Positions 8,037 to 17,247 are shown, counted from the first letter of the stretch. The stretch: 34,993 nt of DNA from Methylobacterium variabile (GCF_001043975.1 NZ_LABY01000258.1:1-34993); one strand, 5' to 3'. Translations and numbers: made by a program. The notes: generated by a model not told the origin, from the letters alone.

Positions 8037-9457
8037 GTAATTACTCACGCCCGTAGTGGCTGTGTTCAGGCGCCGACGGTCTTGAGGATGGTGCCGAAGG
8101 GGCTGGCGCCTGTGAGGCGTGCGGTATCGACGACGGTTCGGATATCGGCTTCGCCCTCGGCGGCCCACATGGCGCGGTAGCCGTTGGTCATCTTCCGCTG
8201 GACGACGGTCGGGCGCAGCAGCCGTTCCGAGCCGTTGTTGGTCGGCTCGACCTGGCCGGGATGGGCGAGGAAGACCAGAAGTTGGTCGCGGGCGCGGCCG
8301 ATCTTGGCCTGCAGACCGCGCGTCAGGTCGCAGCGGCTTGGTTCGGCGAGGATGGCGCCGAGCTGCCGCTCCAAAGTTCGGCGCTTGGCGGCCCGCGTCG
8401 AAGTGGCCAAGTCGGTGACGCGCTCGGCCAGCGCGAACACGGATTGCAGCCAGAGTTGCAGGCGCCAGGGCACAGGGTCGTCGCTGGTCTCGACGACGTA
8501 GGCGACGTCGCGGGCGAGATGGGCGAGGCAGGTCTGGTGCTGGGCCGCATGGCCCTGCTGGGCGGTGTAGCGGTCCGAGATCCAGACCGAGGGCCGGTGC
8601 CCATCCATCATCGCCCGCACCACGACGGCGCCCCGCGTCGGGGAGGCCGTGTGCACCACCGCGTCAGTCGAGTGGAAGACCCAGTGGTAGGCGTTGCTGC
8701 CTTGGATGCCCACGCCGGTCTCGTCCGACGCAACGACGGCGGCACGGCGCAGCATCGCGACGGCGGCCTCGCGACCGGAATGGAAGCGGCCCTGCGCACG
8801 GCGGAGCAGGTTCATCAGGCCGCCCTGGCTGAGCCTCAGTCCGAACAGGTCGGACAGCGCCGCCTGCAGCCGCTCGTAGGAGAGCGCCTGGAAGGTCTTG
8901 AGATAGGTCGCCACCGCATGCAGCCGTGGCCCGAACGGGGTGTCGCGCGCCGCCTCCGGCACCGGCGCGACCATCCGTGCTCCGCAGGACGGACAGTGCA
9001 CGGCAAGACGCCGATGCTGCGTCACCACCGGTGCGACCTCCGGCAGCTCGATCCGCTCAGACAGGCTGACGACCTCGGCCGACAGCTCCCTGTGAAGAGC
9101 GCCACCGCAGCACGAGCAGCGGTCGGGGCGATGATCGACCACCGCATCGGGATCGTCGGTCATGACGCGGCTGTGACCCTCGTGACCAGGCTTGGCGCCA
9201 CCGGGCCTGGATTGCTCGCGCCGGTCCTTGTGATCGGTCGCCGGCGGCTTCGAGGAGGTGCGCGAGGTCTTCTCCGGTCGCTGCAGCCGCAGCACCAGCT
9301 CGATCAGTTCCTCGCGGCTCAACCGCTCAAGATCGCTGCGGCCCATCCCACGAAGGAATCAGCGAAATCCAACCTGCGCAAGAGGGTGAGGTCCACGCGA
9401 TGCGAGGCGAAGCGGCACGCGCCAACTCGCGCCCGGACATACCCCGTGGGTAATTAC
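8037..9457 (-). mobile_element. Complete IS66-family element (single-gene type)
   Basis: The ends are imperfect terminal inverted repeats. The left end begins gtaattactcacg at 8037. The right end, read on the opposite strand from 9457, begins gtaattacccacg. About 13 of the first 14 positions match, with scattered matches beyond. The element is 1421 bp and holds one long gene, as in the ISBst12-like branch of IS66, which lacks tnpA and tnpB. The expected 8-bp target duplication is not visible: ccacggca is on the left and cttcaagg on the right. Confidence 0.8.
8066..9346 (-). CDS. IS66-family transposase
   Basis: 426 residues. It starts MGRSDLERLSREELIELVLR (helical N-terminus) and continues with a Lys/Arg/Pro linker and a zinc-finger region (CSCCGGALH ... 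CPSCGARM). The DDE catalytic core has Asp208 in VASDETGVG, Asp258 in WISDRYTAQ and Glu374 in NNGSER. The C-terminus RTVVDTARLTGASPFGTILK is typical of IS66 transposases. All catalytic residues are present and the frame is intact, so it may be active. It lacks the usual TnpA/TnpB companions. The long open frame on the opposite strand is a shadow. Confidence 0.95.
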   Translation of the reverse strand: MGRSDLERLSREELIELVLRLQRPEKTSRTSSKPPATDHKDRREQSRPGGAKPGHEGHSRVMTDDPDAVVDHRPDRCSCCGGALHRELSAEVVSLSERIELPEVAPVVTQHRRLAVHCPSCGARMVAPVPEAARDTPFGPRLHAVATYLKTFQALSYERLQAALSDLFGLRLSQGGLMNLLRRAQGRFHSGREAAVAMLRRAAVVASDETGVGIQGSNAYHWVFHSTDAVVHTASPTRGAVVVRAMMDGHRPSVWISDRYTAQQGHAAQHQTCLAHLARDVAYVVETSDDPVPWRLQLWLQSVFALAERVTDLATSTRAAKRRTLERQLGAILAEPSRCDLTRGLQAKIGRARDQLLVFLAHPGQVEPTNNGSERLLRPTVVQRKMTNGYRAMWAAEGEADIRTVVDTARLTGASPFGTILKTVGA

Positions 9458-9574
9458 CTTCAAGGCGCATCGGCAAACTCCACCAGGGCTGCCACTCGCA
9501 CCAAGCTTCGCCAGCTTCGGACAAGGCTGCACTCATAGGCCTTGAAGTCCCGGAGATGCGGATTGGAGTTTGAA

Positions 9575-9961
9575 GTGACAGGCGTCTATCTCTTTGATCT
9601 TGTGTCGCAGCAGGCTCGCTACCTTGCGGTCCGTCAGTCCATGATTGCTGGCAATGTCGCCAACGCGAATACACCGGATTACAAAGCGCGTGACGTCCTG
9701 CCCTTCGCCGAAGTCATGGCCCGCACGGCTACGGCTAGCCTGTCGACGACAGCAAGCGGCCACCTGAACGCAGCAGACCCACCATTTAGCGCAACGAAGA
9801 TCAAGGCTTCCGATGCCTGGGACGCGCTTTCGACCTCAAGCTCCGTCAGCCTCGAGCAGGAAATGCTCAAGGCCAGCGAGGTCAGCCGAGACCATTCCCT
9901 GAATATAGCGATCACGAAGGCATTCGACCGCATGTTGATGTTGAGTCTGAAGGGCTCCTGA
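9575..9961 (+). CDS. flgB: Orphan flagellar rod protein FlgB
   Basis: 128 residues from GTG 9575, with GGAG at 9565-9568 six bases upstream. The sequence begins TGVYLFDLVSQQARYLAVRQ after the initiator and contains the proximal-rod signature GNVANANTPDYKARDVLPF near residues 29-47. The C-terminal helix (DHSLNIAITKAFDRMLMLSL) polymerises with other axial proteins. FlgB is a component of the proximal rod and normally sits in an flgB-flgC-fliE operon. Here no flgC or fliE follows, and the gene lies between an IS66 element and a methyltransferase. Its GC is lower than that of the surrounding metal genes. It is intact by length. It is probably a second, transferred copy rather than the main flgB of the cell (inference). 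Confidence 0.88.
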   Translation: MTGVYLFDLVSQQARYLAVRQSMIAGNVANANTPDYKARDVLPFAEVMARTATASLSTTASGHLNAADPPFSATKIKASDAWDALSTSSSVSLEQEMLKASEVSRDHSLNIAITKAFDRMLMLSLKGS

Positions 9962-10171
9962 CGATCTTTTCTTATCTTTCCCACAAATCTGGACAAGCGC
10001 TTTCTGAATGACCAGCGGATAAACTTGCGCGACGAACGCAGCAGCCGAGTGCGTGATGCGAGTCAGGCTCATCGGCGAGAGGCAACCAGACGAAACCAGA
10101 GCCTACCTTCCAGCCATGATTGAACTCGCACGGTATCCTTTTGAAGCGTTCACCTGCTCGACTGCATGATC

Positions 10172-10900
10172 TCACTGCTTCCGGCTGCGGACCAGGGCCA
10201 TTCGGCCGATCCAGATGGGATGCTCCGATACGCGGCGCACGCCCGTGAAGCCCGCCTCCGACAGGAACTTCGGCCATGTCCCCGACGTATGGGATCTGGT
10301 CGCCTCCGCACCATAGAGCAGCTGGGTGATTCGCAAGATCACATCTTCTCGCGAGGCCTTCGGCCGGTCGATGTCCGCCGCTAAGACGATGCCGCCCCTT
10401 CGAACGATCCGACGAAGCTCTCGCAAGTTATTGATTTTGTCCTCCGGTTCAAGACCATGTAAATTGAGAACCAACATGGCCTTGTCGAACTGACCTGCAC
10501 TGAACGGCGTTCTTCTCGCATCCTCGAACGTCATAGCTTTGTAGTTGGGTAAGTTCATGCTAGATGCGCGCTTGAACGCTTTCGCGATCCGACGCCGATT
10601 GAACTCCACCGCAGTGAATTCGGTGTCTGGGAAGCGATCCGCATAATACAATGCGCGCAAGACGCTTCCAGGGCCACAGTCGAGAATGCATTCGCCGGGC
10701 CTTGGTACGAGTGCCTCCGAAAGTGGGACATACCATTTTGGGTCATCCAGAAGACAGGCATCGACCAGCATGCGGAAAGTCCCCGAGAGCCATTGGCCAC
10801 GGACTTGCCGGCTGGCCGACACCTGAGTGTGTATGAGATCGGTTTGGCTCTTGGCATACAAGAAGCCTGTCGTGCTCTTGCCAGCCTGCACCTTCAGCAT
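10172..10900 (-). CDS. Class I SAM-dependent methyltransferase
   Basis: 242 residues. A Rossmann-fold methyltransferase pattern starts near residue 70: motif I ILDCGPGSVLRALYY, then FTAVEFNRRRIAKAF (acidic residue after strand 2), FEDARRTPFSAGQFDKAMLV, and LRELRRIVRRGGIVLAADID for the motif after strand 4. Such proteins transfer methyl groups from S-adenosylmethionine; the substrate (small molecule, lipid or protein) cannot be read from the sequence. The first 50 residues are outside the fold and the true start may be internal, as no strong ribosome site precedes ATG 10900. GC is lower than in the metal cluster. It lies downstream of the broken tolC-type gene. Confidence 0.8.
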   Translation of the reverse strand: MLKVQAGKSTTGFLYAKSQTDLIHTQVSASRQVRGQWLSGTFRMLVDACLLDDPKWYVPLSEALVPRPGECILDCGPGSVLRALYYADRFPDTEFTAVEFNRRRIAKAFKRASSMNLPNYKAMTFEDARRTPFSAGQFDKAMLVLNLHGLEPEDKINNLRELRRIVRRGGIVLAADIDRPKASREDVILRITQLLYGAEATRSHTSGTWPKFLSEAGFTGVRRVSEHPIWIGRMALVRSRKQ

Positions 10901-11082
10901 TCCCGTCGGGCAGAGAAGGGCGCTCTATCGGAGCAAATTTCAACGCCGGCGTCCGAGACCAGCCTCTCGACCTTGGCCTGCATTACCTTGCTCTGCTCCT
11001 CGGCAGCCATCCGTCGGTCGCACGCCGTCCAGAGATCCTTGACCTGATCGAATAAGCCTGTGCCCGTTGAACAGCGGGGTAA

Positions 11083-11580
11083 CTCCGTGAAGCGCAGGGT
11101 CTCGCACTGGCTGAGCACGTTTGACTCCGCGCGCCGGCTGCTGTTGCCGATCTGAACATCGTTGAACAGGGTTTGGTTTACGGTGAGCGCCGCCCCACTC
11201 GGACGTGTGGTCTGCTTCAAGCCCCTGCCGGCCAGGTTCTTTCCGCCGACGAAACCCCTATGCCGGCCTGGACGGCCACGGTCGGGCGGTAGCCTGCCCG
11301 CACCCAGGCCATGGTCTCGTCGGTCGCCCGCACACCCGCGCAGCCCGTATTGGCCTGCGGATTGACACTGTAGACCCGCACGAGCGCTCTCCAGCGTCTC
11401 GGCCCGAACGCAGATGGCCGCTGCCCCGATCGCCGTCAGCGCGGCTAATCCCATGGCAACGGGCCGATGCCTCACCGGCAGCCCGTCTGGCACGAGCAAT
11501 GCGCTCTGGAGGTGGCAATCGTCCTCCCTCTGCGAACTCGGGGCATGCGAACCGGTTCGGCGAGGCGGCATAGGCATCAT
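11083..11580 (-). pseudogene. Broken TolC-type outer-membrane efflux gene (5' part only)
   Basis: The ATG at 11580 overlaps the stop of the preceding gene (ATGA), showing original translational coupling. The first frame gives PVAMGLAALTAIGAAAICVR then AETLESA. Near 11385 the sense moves to another frame: ALVRVYSVNPQANTGCAGVR, ATDETMAWVRAGYRPTVAVQ, AGIGVSSAERTWPAG. Near 11225 it returns: LKQTTRPSGAALTVNQTLF, then NSSRRAESNVLSQCETLRFT. This is the N-terminal third of a TolC protein (usual form: LTVNQTLFNGFQTGNS...AESNVLxxRETLR). The remaining two thirds are absent, replaced by unrelated sequence (to about 10894) that I do not recognise. It is the expected outer-membrane partner of CzcBA, now inactivated by frameshifts and a deletion. 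Confidence 0.8.
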
Positions 11581-12200
11581 GGGGTCGTCGCCTTGTGCAA
11601 GGCGGAGGTGTGAACGGTGGCAGGATGGCCCGCGCCGGCTTCGTGCGCCGCGGAGCATTTTTCGTACTGATCGCCGGTGGCGATCATGATCAGCCGCTTG
11701 CGGCCGCCATCGACGGAACGAACTGCCAGGAGCGTGTGTCCGCCGGACCAGACCACAGTCTCCGGTCTACCATCCTTGACGGGTTCGCCGTGGCGCCGGA
11801 CCCCTTCCTGGTAGATGGGCTCGTAGCGTGCGGAGAGTTCGGCTTCCGGGAAGTCTCGGCTGACCCAGATGACCTGCTGCAGGCCTTCGTCCCGGCAGAT
11901 CTCAAGGACGACCTGCTGCGTGTCCGGCCCGGAAGCCGGCGGCTGCCCATGAAAGTAGAACAGGGCCGTGATGTTGGCCTCCCGATCCGCCATAGACGGC
12001 TTCGGCACCGTCGTCACAGGCCCCCAGGACAACCCAAATGGAGCCTCCGCGGCCTGCGCCAAGGCCGTGCTGCCCAGCGAGAGCAGTGCCATCGCGAAGA
12101 TGGGGCGGATCCCTCTCGAACCCGCCCGGCCTTCTGATGCGGCACGGTCCGGACCGGATCTGTGACTTCGCCCAAGACGTAGGGGCTTCTGAGGGGACAT
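11577..12200 (-). CDS. Exported two-cysteine protein of unknown function (copy 1)
   Basis: 207 residues from ATG 12200, seven bases after the czcA stop, with a GAGTGAGG ribosome site. The basic leader is long (about 35 residues) before the signal core FAMALLSLGSTALAQA, so an internal start at 12092 is possible. The mature protein begins EAPFGLSWGPV and has two conserved cysteines (VLEICRDEGLQQVIWVSR and YEKCSAAHEAG). It is clearly paralogous to the protein at 22897-23430. It is coupled to czcA upstream and to the broken tolC downstream, so it belongs to the RND operon and probably works in the periplasm in metal efflux or sensing (inference). I do not recognise a named family. Confidence 0.8.
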   Translation of the reverse strand: MSPQKPLRLGRSHRSGPDRAASEGRAGSRGIRPIFAMALLSLGSTALAQAAEAPFGLSWGPVTTVPKPSMADREANITALFYFHGQPPASGPDTQQVVLEICRDEGLQQVIWVSRDFPEAELSARYEPIYQEGVRRHGEPVKDGRPETVVWSGGHTLLAVRSVDGGRKRLIMIATGDQYEKCSAAHEAGAGHPATVHTSALHKATTP

Positions 12201-12207
12201 GATCGCC

Positions 12208-15200
12208 TCACTCCGCGGCCGGCCTGAGCGGCGGATAGGCGCGATCCCTGGTCGCGTCCTTCACGGAGGATTTCGGGGTCTCCTTGCCGCCGAAGCGCGC
12301 GTAGAGCGCCGGCAGCACGATAAGCGTCAGTAGGGTCGCGCTGATCAGGCCGCCGATGACCACGGTGGCGAGCGGCCGCTGCACCTCAGCCCCCGTCTCA
12401 GTAGCCAAGGCCATCGGCACGAACCCGAGCGAGGCGACCAGAGCGGTCATCGCCACGGGCCGCAATCGGGTCATGGCGCCCTCCAGGATCGCCTCGCGCT
12501 TCGGCCGCCCCTCGGCGATGAGCTGCTTGATGAAGGTCAGCATCACGAGGCCGTTGAGCACCGCCACGCCCGACAGGGCGATGAACCCCACCGCGGCCGG
12601 GACGGAGAACGGCATGCCGCGCAGCCACAAGGCCGCGATGCCGCCGGTCAGCGCCAGGGGCACCGCGCTGAACACCAGGAGCGCGTCCCGCGGTGAGCCA
12701 AGCGCCGAATAGAGCAACAGGAAGATCAGGAAGAAGCAGACCGGAACCACGATCATCAAGCGCTGCCGGGCCGAGGCGAGGTTCTCGAACTGCCCGCCCC
12801 AAGCAACATAGTAGCCGGCCGGCAGCTGCACCTGTTGCGCAACCTTGGCCTGCGCCTCGGCCACGAGCGAGCCGATATCGCGCCCGCGCACGTTGGCGGT
12901 CACGACGACGCGGCGTTTGCCGTTCTCGCGGCTGATCTGGTTCGGCCCCTCCGTGACGGAAAAGCTCGCCACCTGCTTCAGCAGCACCGAGGCGGCCCGC
13001 CCGTTCGGGCCGGGCGGGAGCGCGACGGGCAGGTTCTCCAGCGCCTCGCGATCCTCGCGGACCTTGTCGGTCAGGCGCACCACGATGGGAAAGCGCCGGT
13101 CGCCCTCGAACACCACGCCGGCTTCCCGCCCGCCAATCGCCGCGCCGATCACCTCCTGGATCGCCCCCGTGCTGAGGCCTAAGCGCGCGGCCTCAGCCTT
13201 GTTGATCCTGATCTCCAGGAAGGGCAGGCCCTGCGTCTGCTCGACCTTGACGTCCTCGGCGCCCGCCGTCCCCTTCAGGATGGCCGCGATCTGGTTGGCC
13301 ACCTTGAGCATCGGCTCGAACTCCTCGCCGAACACCTTCACGGCGAGGTCGCCACGGGTACCGGCCAGGAGCTCGTTGAAGCGCAGCTGGATCGGTTGCG
13401 AGAACTCGAACACGTTGCCGGCCAAGGCGCCGGCGGCTTTCTCAATCTGCTCCTGCAGCTCGGCCTTGGACAACTCTGGGTCCGGCCACTCCTCCTGGGG
13501 TTTGAGGATCACGAAGGTGTCCGAGGAGTTCTGCGGCATCGGGTCGGAGGCGACCTCGGCCGTACCCGTCTTCGAGAAGACGTAGGCCACCTGCGGGAAC
13601 TTCGAGACCGCCTGCTCGATCTTGAGCTGCATGGCCTGGGACTGGGACAGCGAGGTCGAGGGGATGCGCAGCGCGTTCATGGCGATGCTCTTCTCGTCGA
13701 GCGTCGGGATGAACTCCGCGCCGAGCCGGGTGAACAACACGCCGGCCCCGGCGAGCAGCAGGAGCGAGCCTAGGATGAACGCCATCGGGGCCCGCACAGC
13801 CCCGGCCAGGGCCGGGCGATACGCCGCCTTGAACCCCCGGATGATGAGGTTGTCCGTCTCGGTGACCTTGCCGGTGATCACGATGGCGATCATGGCCGGC
13901 ACGAAGGTGAGCGAGAGAACGAAGGCCGCGACCAACGCGATGATGACGGTCAGCGCCATCGGCTCGAACATCTTGCCCTCGACGCCCGTGAAGGTGAGGA
14001 GCGGCACGTAGACGAGGATGATGATGGCCTGCCCGAACAGCGACGGCTTGATCATCTCCTCGGCCGAGGCCCGCACCGTGGCGAGCCGCTCCTCGAGCTC
14101 CAGCTTGCGCCCAAGTTCGTGCTGCTTCTCCGCCAAGTGCCGGAGCGAGTTCTCGGCGATGATCACGGCGCCGTCGACGATGAGGCCGAAGTCGAGGGCG
14201 CCCAGGCTCATCAGGTTGGCCGAGATCTTCGCCTCGACCATGCCGGTCATGGTCATCAGCATGGCGACCGGGATGACCAGCGCCGTGATGATGGCGGCTC
14301 GGATATTGCCGAGCAGCAGGAACAGGATGACGATGACGAGCGTCGCGCCCTCGGCGAGGTTCCGGGCCACCGTCTTGATGGTGGCCTCGACCAGCAGCGT
14401 CCGGTTGAGGACCGTCTGCACCTCGATCCCGGGCGGCAGCGACTTGCGGATCTCGTTCATCTTGGCGTCGACGGCCGCCGCCACCGTGCGGCTGTTCTCG
14501 CCGATCAGCATCAGGGCCGTGCCGACGACGACTTCCCGGCCGTTCTCGCTGCCCGAGCCGGTGCGCAGGTCACGTCCGATCCGCACCTCGGCGATGTCGC
14601 GGATGCGCACCGGAACGCCGCCGCGGGTGGTGACGACGACGTTGGCGATCTCGTCCATGCTCTCCAGGCGTCCGGCCGCGCGCACGACATAGCCCTCGCC
14701 GTTGTCCTCCAGGTAGCGCGCACCCTGGTTGGCGTTGTTGGCCTGGAGCGCCCGGGCGACGTCGCCGAACGAGAGGTCGAGGGCGGTCAGCTTCGCGGGA
14801 TCGGGCTGGACGTGGTACTGCTTCTCGTAGCCGCCGATGCCGTCGACGCCGGCCACGCCCGGGACGGTCTTGATCTGAAGGCGGATGATCCAGTCCTGGA
14901 TCGTGCGGAGATAAGCTGATCTCTCCAGCTCGGTCGTGAGGCGCTGCCCCTCCGGGGTCAGGTAGCTGCCGTCGGATTGCCAGCCCGGCTTACCGTCGAG
15001 GACGGGCGCTTTCTCGCCGGCTTTCTTGTAGTTCACTGTCCACATGTAGATCTCGCCCAGGCCAGTCGAGACCGGGCCCATCTGCGGCTCGGCCCCGGGC
15101 GGCAGGTCACTCTTGACCTGGTTGAGGCGCTCGGCGACCTGCTGCCGGGCGAAGTAGATGTCGAGCTTCTCGTTGAAGACGGCGGTGACCTGCGAGAAGC

Positions 15201-15465
15201 CGTTGCGCGACAGCGAGCGGGTGTATTCGAGCCCCTTGATGCCAGCGAGCGCGGTCTCGACCGGGTAGGTGACCTGCTTCTCGATGTCGACGGGTGAGTA
15301 GGAGGGCGCGACCGTGTTGATCTGCACCTGGTTGTTGGTGATGTCCGGCACCGCGTCGATGGGCAGCTTGGTCAGCGAGAACACACCGAAGCCGGCGGCG
15401 AGCAGCGACAGCAGCACCACGAGCCAGCGCTGGTGGACCGAGAAGTCGAGGATGCGACTGATCAT
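12208..15465 (-). CDS. czcA: CzcA-type heavy-metal RND efflux permease
   Basis: 1085 residues, slightly longer than the usual 1040-1070. It is an inner-membrane proton-driven pump of the HME-RND class. The N-terminus MISRILDFSVHQRWLVVLLS is TM1, followed by a periplasmic porter domain (DAVPDITNNQVQINT), the TM2-TM6 block, a second porter domain (residues about 570-860) and TM7-TM12. In TM4 the motif DFGLIVDGAVIIAEN gives Asp425, Asp431 and Glu438. Their spacing is identical to the CzcA proton/metal residues Asp402/Asp408/Glu415, placing it with Zn/Co/Cd/Ni pumps rather than Cu/Ag CusA. It follows czcB by 15 bases. Exact metal specificity cannot be read from sequence. The frame is intact throughout. 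Confidence 0.95.
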   Translation of the reverse strand: MISRILDFSVHQRWLVVLLSLLAAGFGVFSLTKLPIDAVPDITNNQVQINTVAPSYSPVDIEKQVTYPVETALAGIKGLEYTRSLSRNGFSQVTAVFNEKLDIYFARQQVAERLNQVKSDLPPGAEPQMGPVSTGLGEIYMWTVNYKKAGEKAPVLDGKPGWQSDGSYLTPEGQRLTTELERSAYLRTIQDWIIRLQIKTVPGVAGVDGIGGYEKQYHVQPDPAKLTALDLSFGDVARALQANNANQGARYLEDNGEGYVVRAAGRLESMDEIANVVVTTRGGVPVRIRDIAEVRIGRDLRTGSGSENGREVVVGTALMLIGENSRTVAAAVDAKMNEIRKSLPPGIEVQTVLNRTLLVEATIKTVARNLAEGATLVIVILFLLLGNIRAAIITALVIPVAMLMTMTGMVEAKISANLMSLGALDFGLIVDGAVIIAENSLRHLAEKQHELGRKLELEERLATVRASAEEMIKPSLFGQAIIILVYVPLLTFTGVEGKMFEPMALTVIIALVAAFVLSLTFVPAMIAIVITGKVTETDNLIIRGFKAAYRPALAGAVRAPMAFILGSLLLLAGAGVLFTRLGAEFIPTLDEKSIAMNALRIPSTSLSQSQAMQLKIEQAVSKFPQVAYVFSKTGTAEVASDPMPQNSSDTFVILKPQEEWPDPELSKAELQEQIEKAAGALAGNVFEFSQPIQLRFNELLAGTRGDLAVKVFGEEFEPMLKVANQIAAILKGTAGAEDVKVEQTQGLPFLEIRINKAEAARLGLSTGAIQEVIGAAIGGREAGVVFEGDRRFPIVVRLTDKVREDREALENLPVALPPGPNGRAASVLLKQVASFSVTEGPNQISRENGKRRVVVTANVRGRDIGSLVAEAQAKVAQQVQLPAGYYVAWGGQFENLASARQRLMIVVPVCFFLIFLLLYSALGSPRDALLVFSAVPLALTGGIAALWLRGMPFSVPAAVGFIALSGVAVLNGLVMLTFIKQLIAEGRPKREAILEGAMTRLRPVAMTALVASLGFVPMALATETGAEVQRPLATVVIGGLISATLLTLIVLPALYARFGGKETPKSSVKDATRDRAYPPLRPAAE

Positions 15466-15480
15466 GGCGAGCGTCCCGTC

Positions 15481-16764
15481 TCAGTCGTGGTGCTCGGCTT
15501 CGCCCTTGCCGAGCTCAGCCTTGAGGAGGAAGGTGTTCTTAACGGCGATCTCCTCACCCGGGGTCAAACCGGCAATAATCTCGACCGACTCATCGTCCGA
15601 TTTGCCCGTTTTGACATCACGTCGCTCGAAGCCGTCCGCGGTGCGCACGAAGGCGACCTTCTCATTACCCATGCTCTGGAGTGCGTCGCGGGGCACCTTC
15701 ACCTTGGCGCTGTCCTGGCCGACCTGGATTTCGGCCGAGACGAAGGTGCCCGGCCGCCAGCTGAAATCCTGGTTGGGCAGCGCCGCGATCACGCGGGCCG
15801 AGCGGGTCTCAGCGTTCAGGATCGGGCTGACGAAGATGATCTTGCCCTTTGCCCGCTGGCCCGCATCCTCGTCTCGGGGGGCGATCAGAACCTCCGCGCC
15901 TTCCCGAACCTTGGCGAGATCCGTGGTCGGCACCGCGAGCTCTACCCAGACTGTGGAGAGGTCGGCGACTGTGTAGAGGTCGGCCGGGTCACCCTGACCG
16001 CCCACCGTCGTCCCGACGTCGACCTTGCGCTCAACGACGCGTCCAGTCAGCGGCGAGCGCAACTCGTATCGACGCAGGCTCGACTGGTTCGGGGTAGCCT
16101 CATCCCGCTTCTGCGCCGCCGCAACCTCATCCGCGTTGAGCCCCAGAGCGGAGAGCTTCTGCCGGGCTAGGTTCAGGCGCAGCTGCGTTTCGGAATAGGT
16201 AGCTCGTGCTTGAAGGAACGTGGCCTCGGCTGAGATCCGCTTATCCCAGAGCGCCTGCTGCCGGTCGTAGTTGGTCTTCTCCAACTCGGCGCGCACCGAT
16301 GCCGTCAGATACTCACTCTTGGCATCTGCCACCTCGCGGCTGTCGAGGACGGCGACGACTTCGCCCTTCTTCACGGGATCGCCCAGACGCTTGAGCATCT
16401 CCGCTACGGTGCCGACGACCCGGGCGGGGACCCGCGCGACCCGGTCGATGTCCGGCGTGATTGTGCCGGGCGCCATCAGGTGCCGTGAGAGCACACCGCC
16501 CTCGACCGATGCGACCGCGATCTCCTGGTTGGTGATCTGCTCGGGCGACATCTTGATCTGCCCCTCGGCGGCATGGTCCTCCGCCTTCTCGCCGGCCGGC
16601 TTCTCGGCTTCGGCCTTCGGAGCCGCTGGGTTTTCCGGAACGGGCTCCGTCTTCATCAGGCCCGTCGCCGCCAAGGCTCCCTGGATGACCTGAGACACGC
16701 GCGGGACGGCACCGCCGATCGCGACGCCCACCGCCAGAACTATCAAAATGAGAATGGCACGCAT
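15481..16764 (-). CDS. czcB: CzcB-type membrane-fusion (adaptor) protein
   Basis: 427 residues from ATG 16764, with GAGG about 8 bases upstream; a longer frame to 16836 lacks support. The N-terminal membrane anchor is MRAILILIVLAVGVAIGGAV. An acidic Ala/Pro/Glu linker (residues about 40-75) follows, then the lipoyl-like half (VARVPARVVGTVAEMLKRLG), the alpha-hairpin (YLTASVRAELEKTNYDRQQA), the beta-barrel (TVADLSTVWVELAVPTTDL) and a proximal domain. It ends GKGEAEHHD, a short His-containing tail common in CzcB proteins. The adaptor links the CzcA pump to the outer-membrane channel and may hand over periplasmic metal. It is the first RND gene of the operon, with the small exported His/Cys protein upstream. 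Confidence 0.93.
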   Translation of the reverse strand: MRAILILIVLAVGVAIGGAVPRVSQVIQGALAATGLMKTEPVPENPAAPKAEAEKPAGEKAEDHAAEGQIKMSPEQITNQEIAVASVEGGVLSRHLMAPGTITPDIDRVARVPARVVGTVAEMLKRLGDPVKKGEVVAVLDSREVADAKSEYLTASVRAELEKTNYDRQQALWDKRISAEATFLQARATYSETQLRLNLARQKLSALGLNADEVAAAQKRDEATPNQSSLRRYELRSPLTGRVVERKVDVGTTVGGQGDPADLYTVADLSTVWVELAVPTTDLAKVREGAEVLIAPRDEDAGQRAKGKIIFVSPILNAETRSARVIAALPNQDFSWRPGTFVSAEIQVGQDSAKVKVPRDALQSMGNEKVAFVRTADGFERRDVKTGKSDDESVEIIAGLTPGEEIAVKNTFLLKAELGKGEAEHHD

Positions 16765-16903
16765 GACGCTGACCTCGACCGGGTCTTCGGGTGTCGACTG
16801 CGCGACGGCGCGCAGTCGATCGGTCCCAAACCCCACATGACCTCAACGCCCGGCACCTGGGTCAGGCTCGAGCGACGAACACCCACCGCAGCGGTGGGAC
16901 GGG

Positions 16904-17247
16904 TCAGACTCGGGGCGGTCTGCGGAGCGGGGAGGCGGGACGGGAGGCGAGCGGCTCGGTCTGGACGCGATAGACGACTCTGTCAGCCGTCCGAACCGGC
17001 TCGAACGTGACCGGCTCGGCCCGCATCACTTGGTGACATCCGCAGTGAACGTGGAGCAGAATGCCCGCATCCGCTGGGTCGCTAGAGCTTGTGTGATCCG
17101 CAGCCGACTGCGACGACAGCGTCAGCAGACCATCGCTCTGGATGGGGCTCGGTGCCGCGGCAGTTTCAGAGGTGATGATGGAGAAAGCGAACACGAAGGC
17201 CACCAGGCACGCCACGGCAGCGCGCAGCAGGCGCGCCGAGTCGCTCA
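16904..17247 (-). CDS. Small exported His/Cys-rich protein heading the czc operon
   Basis: 114 residues from ATG 17247; ATG 17272 adds eight residues, and neither start has a clear ribosome site. A hydrophobic N-terminal segment (LLRAAVACLVAFVFAFSII) is followed by a Ser-rich linker and the compact motif HVHCGCHQV, a likely soft-metal site. The tail has PVRTADRVVYRVQTEPLASR, then SPLRRPPRV. Small exported proteins of this kind (CzcI/DUF2946-like) often precede RND metal-efflux genes and are thought to bind or sense periplasmic metal. That assignment is by resemblance and position. About 140 bases separate it from czcB on the same strand. Confidence 0.65.

Noticed and set aside
8261..9538. 425-codon plus-strand frame opposite the IS66 transposase
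   Set aside because: It is antisense to a transposase with all catalytic residues and has no protein character of its own.
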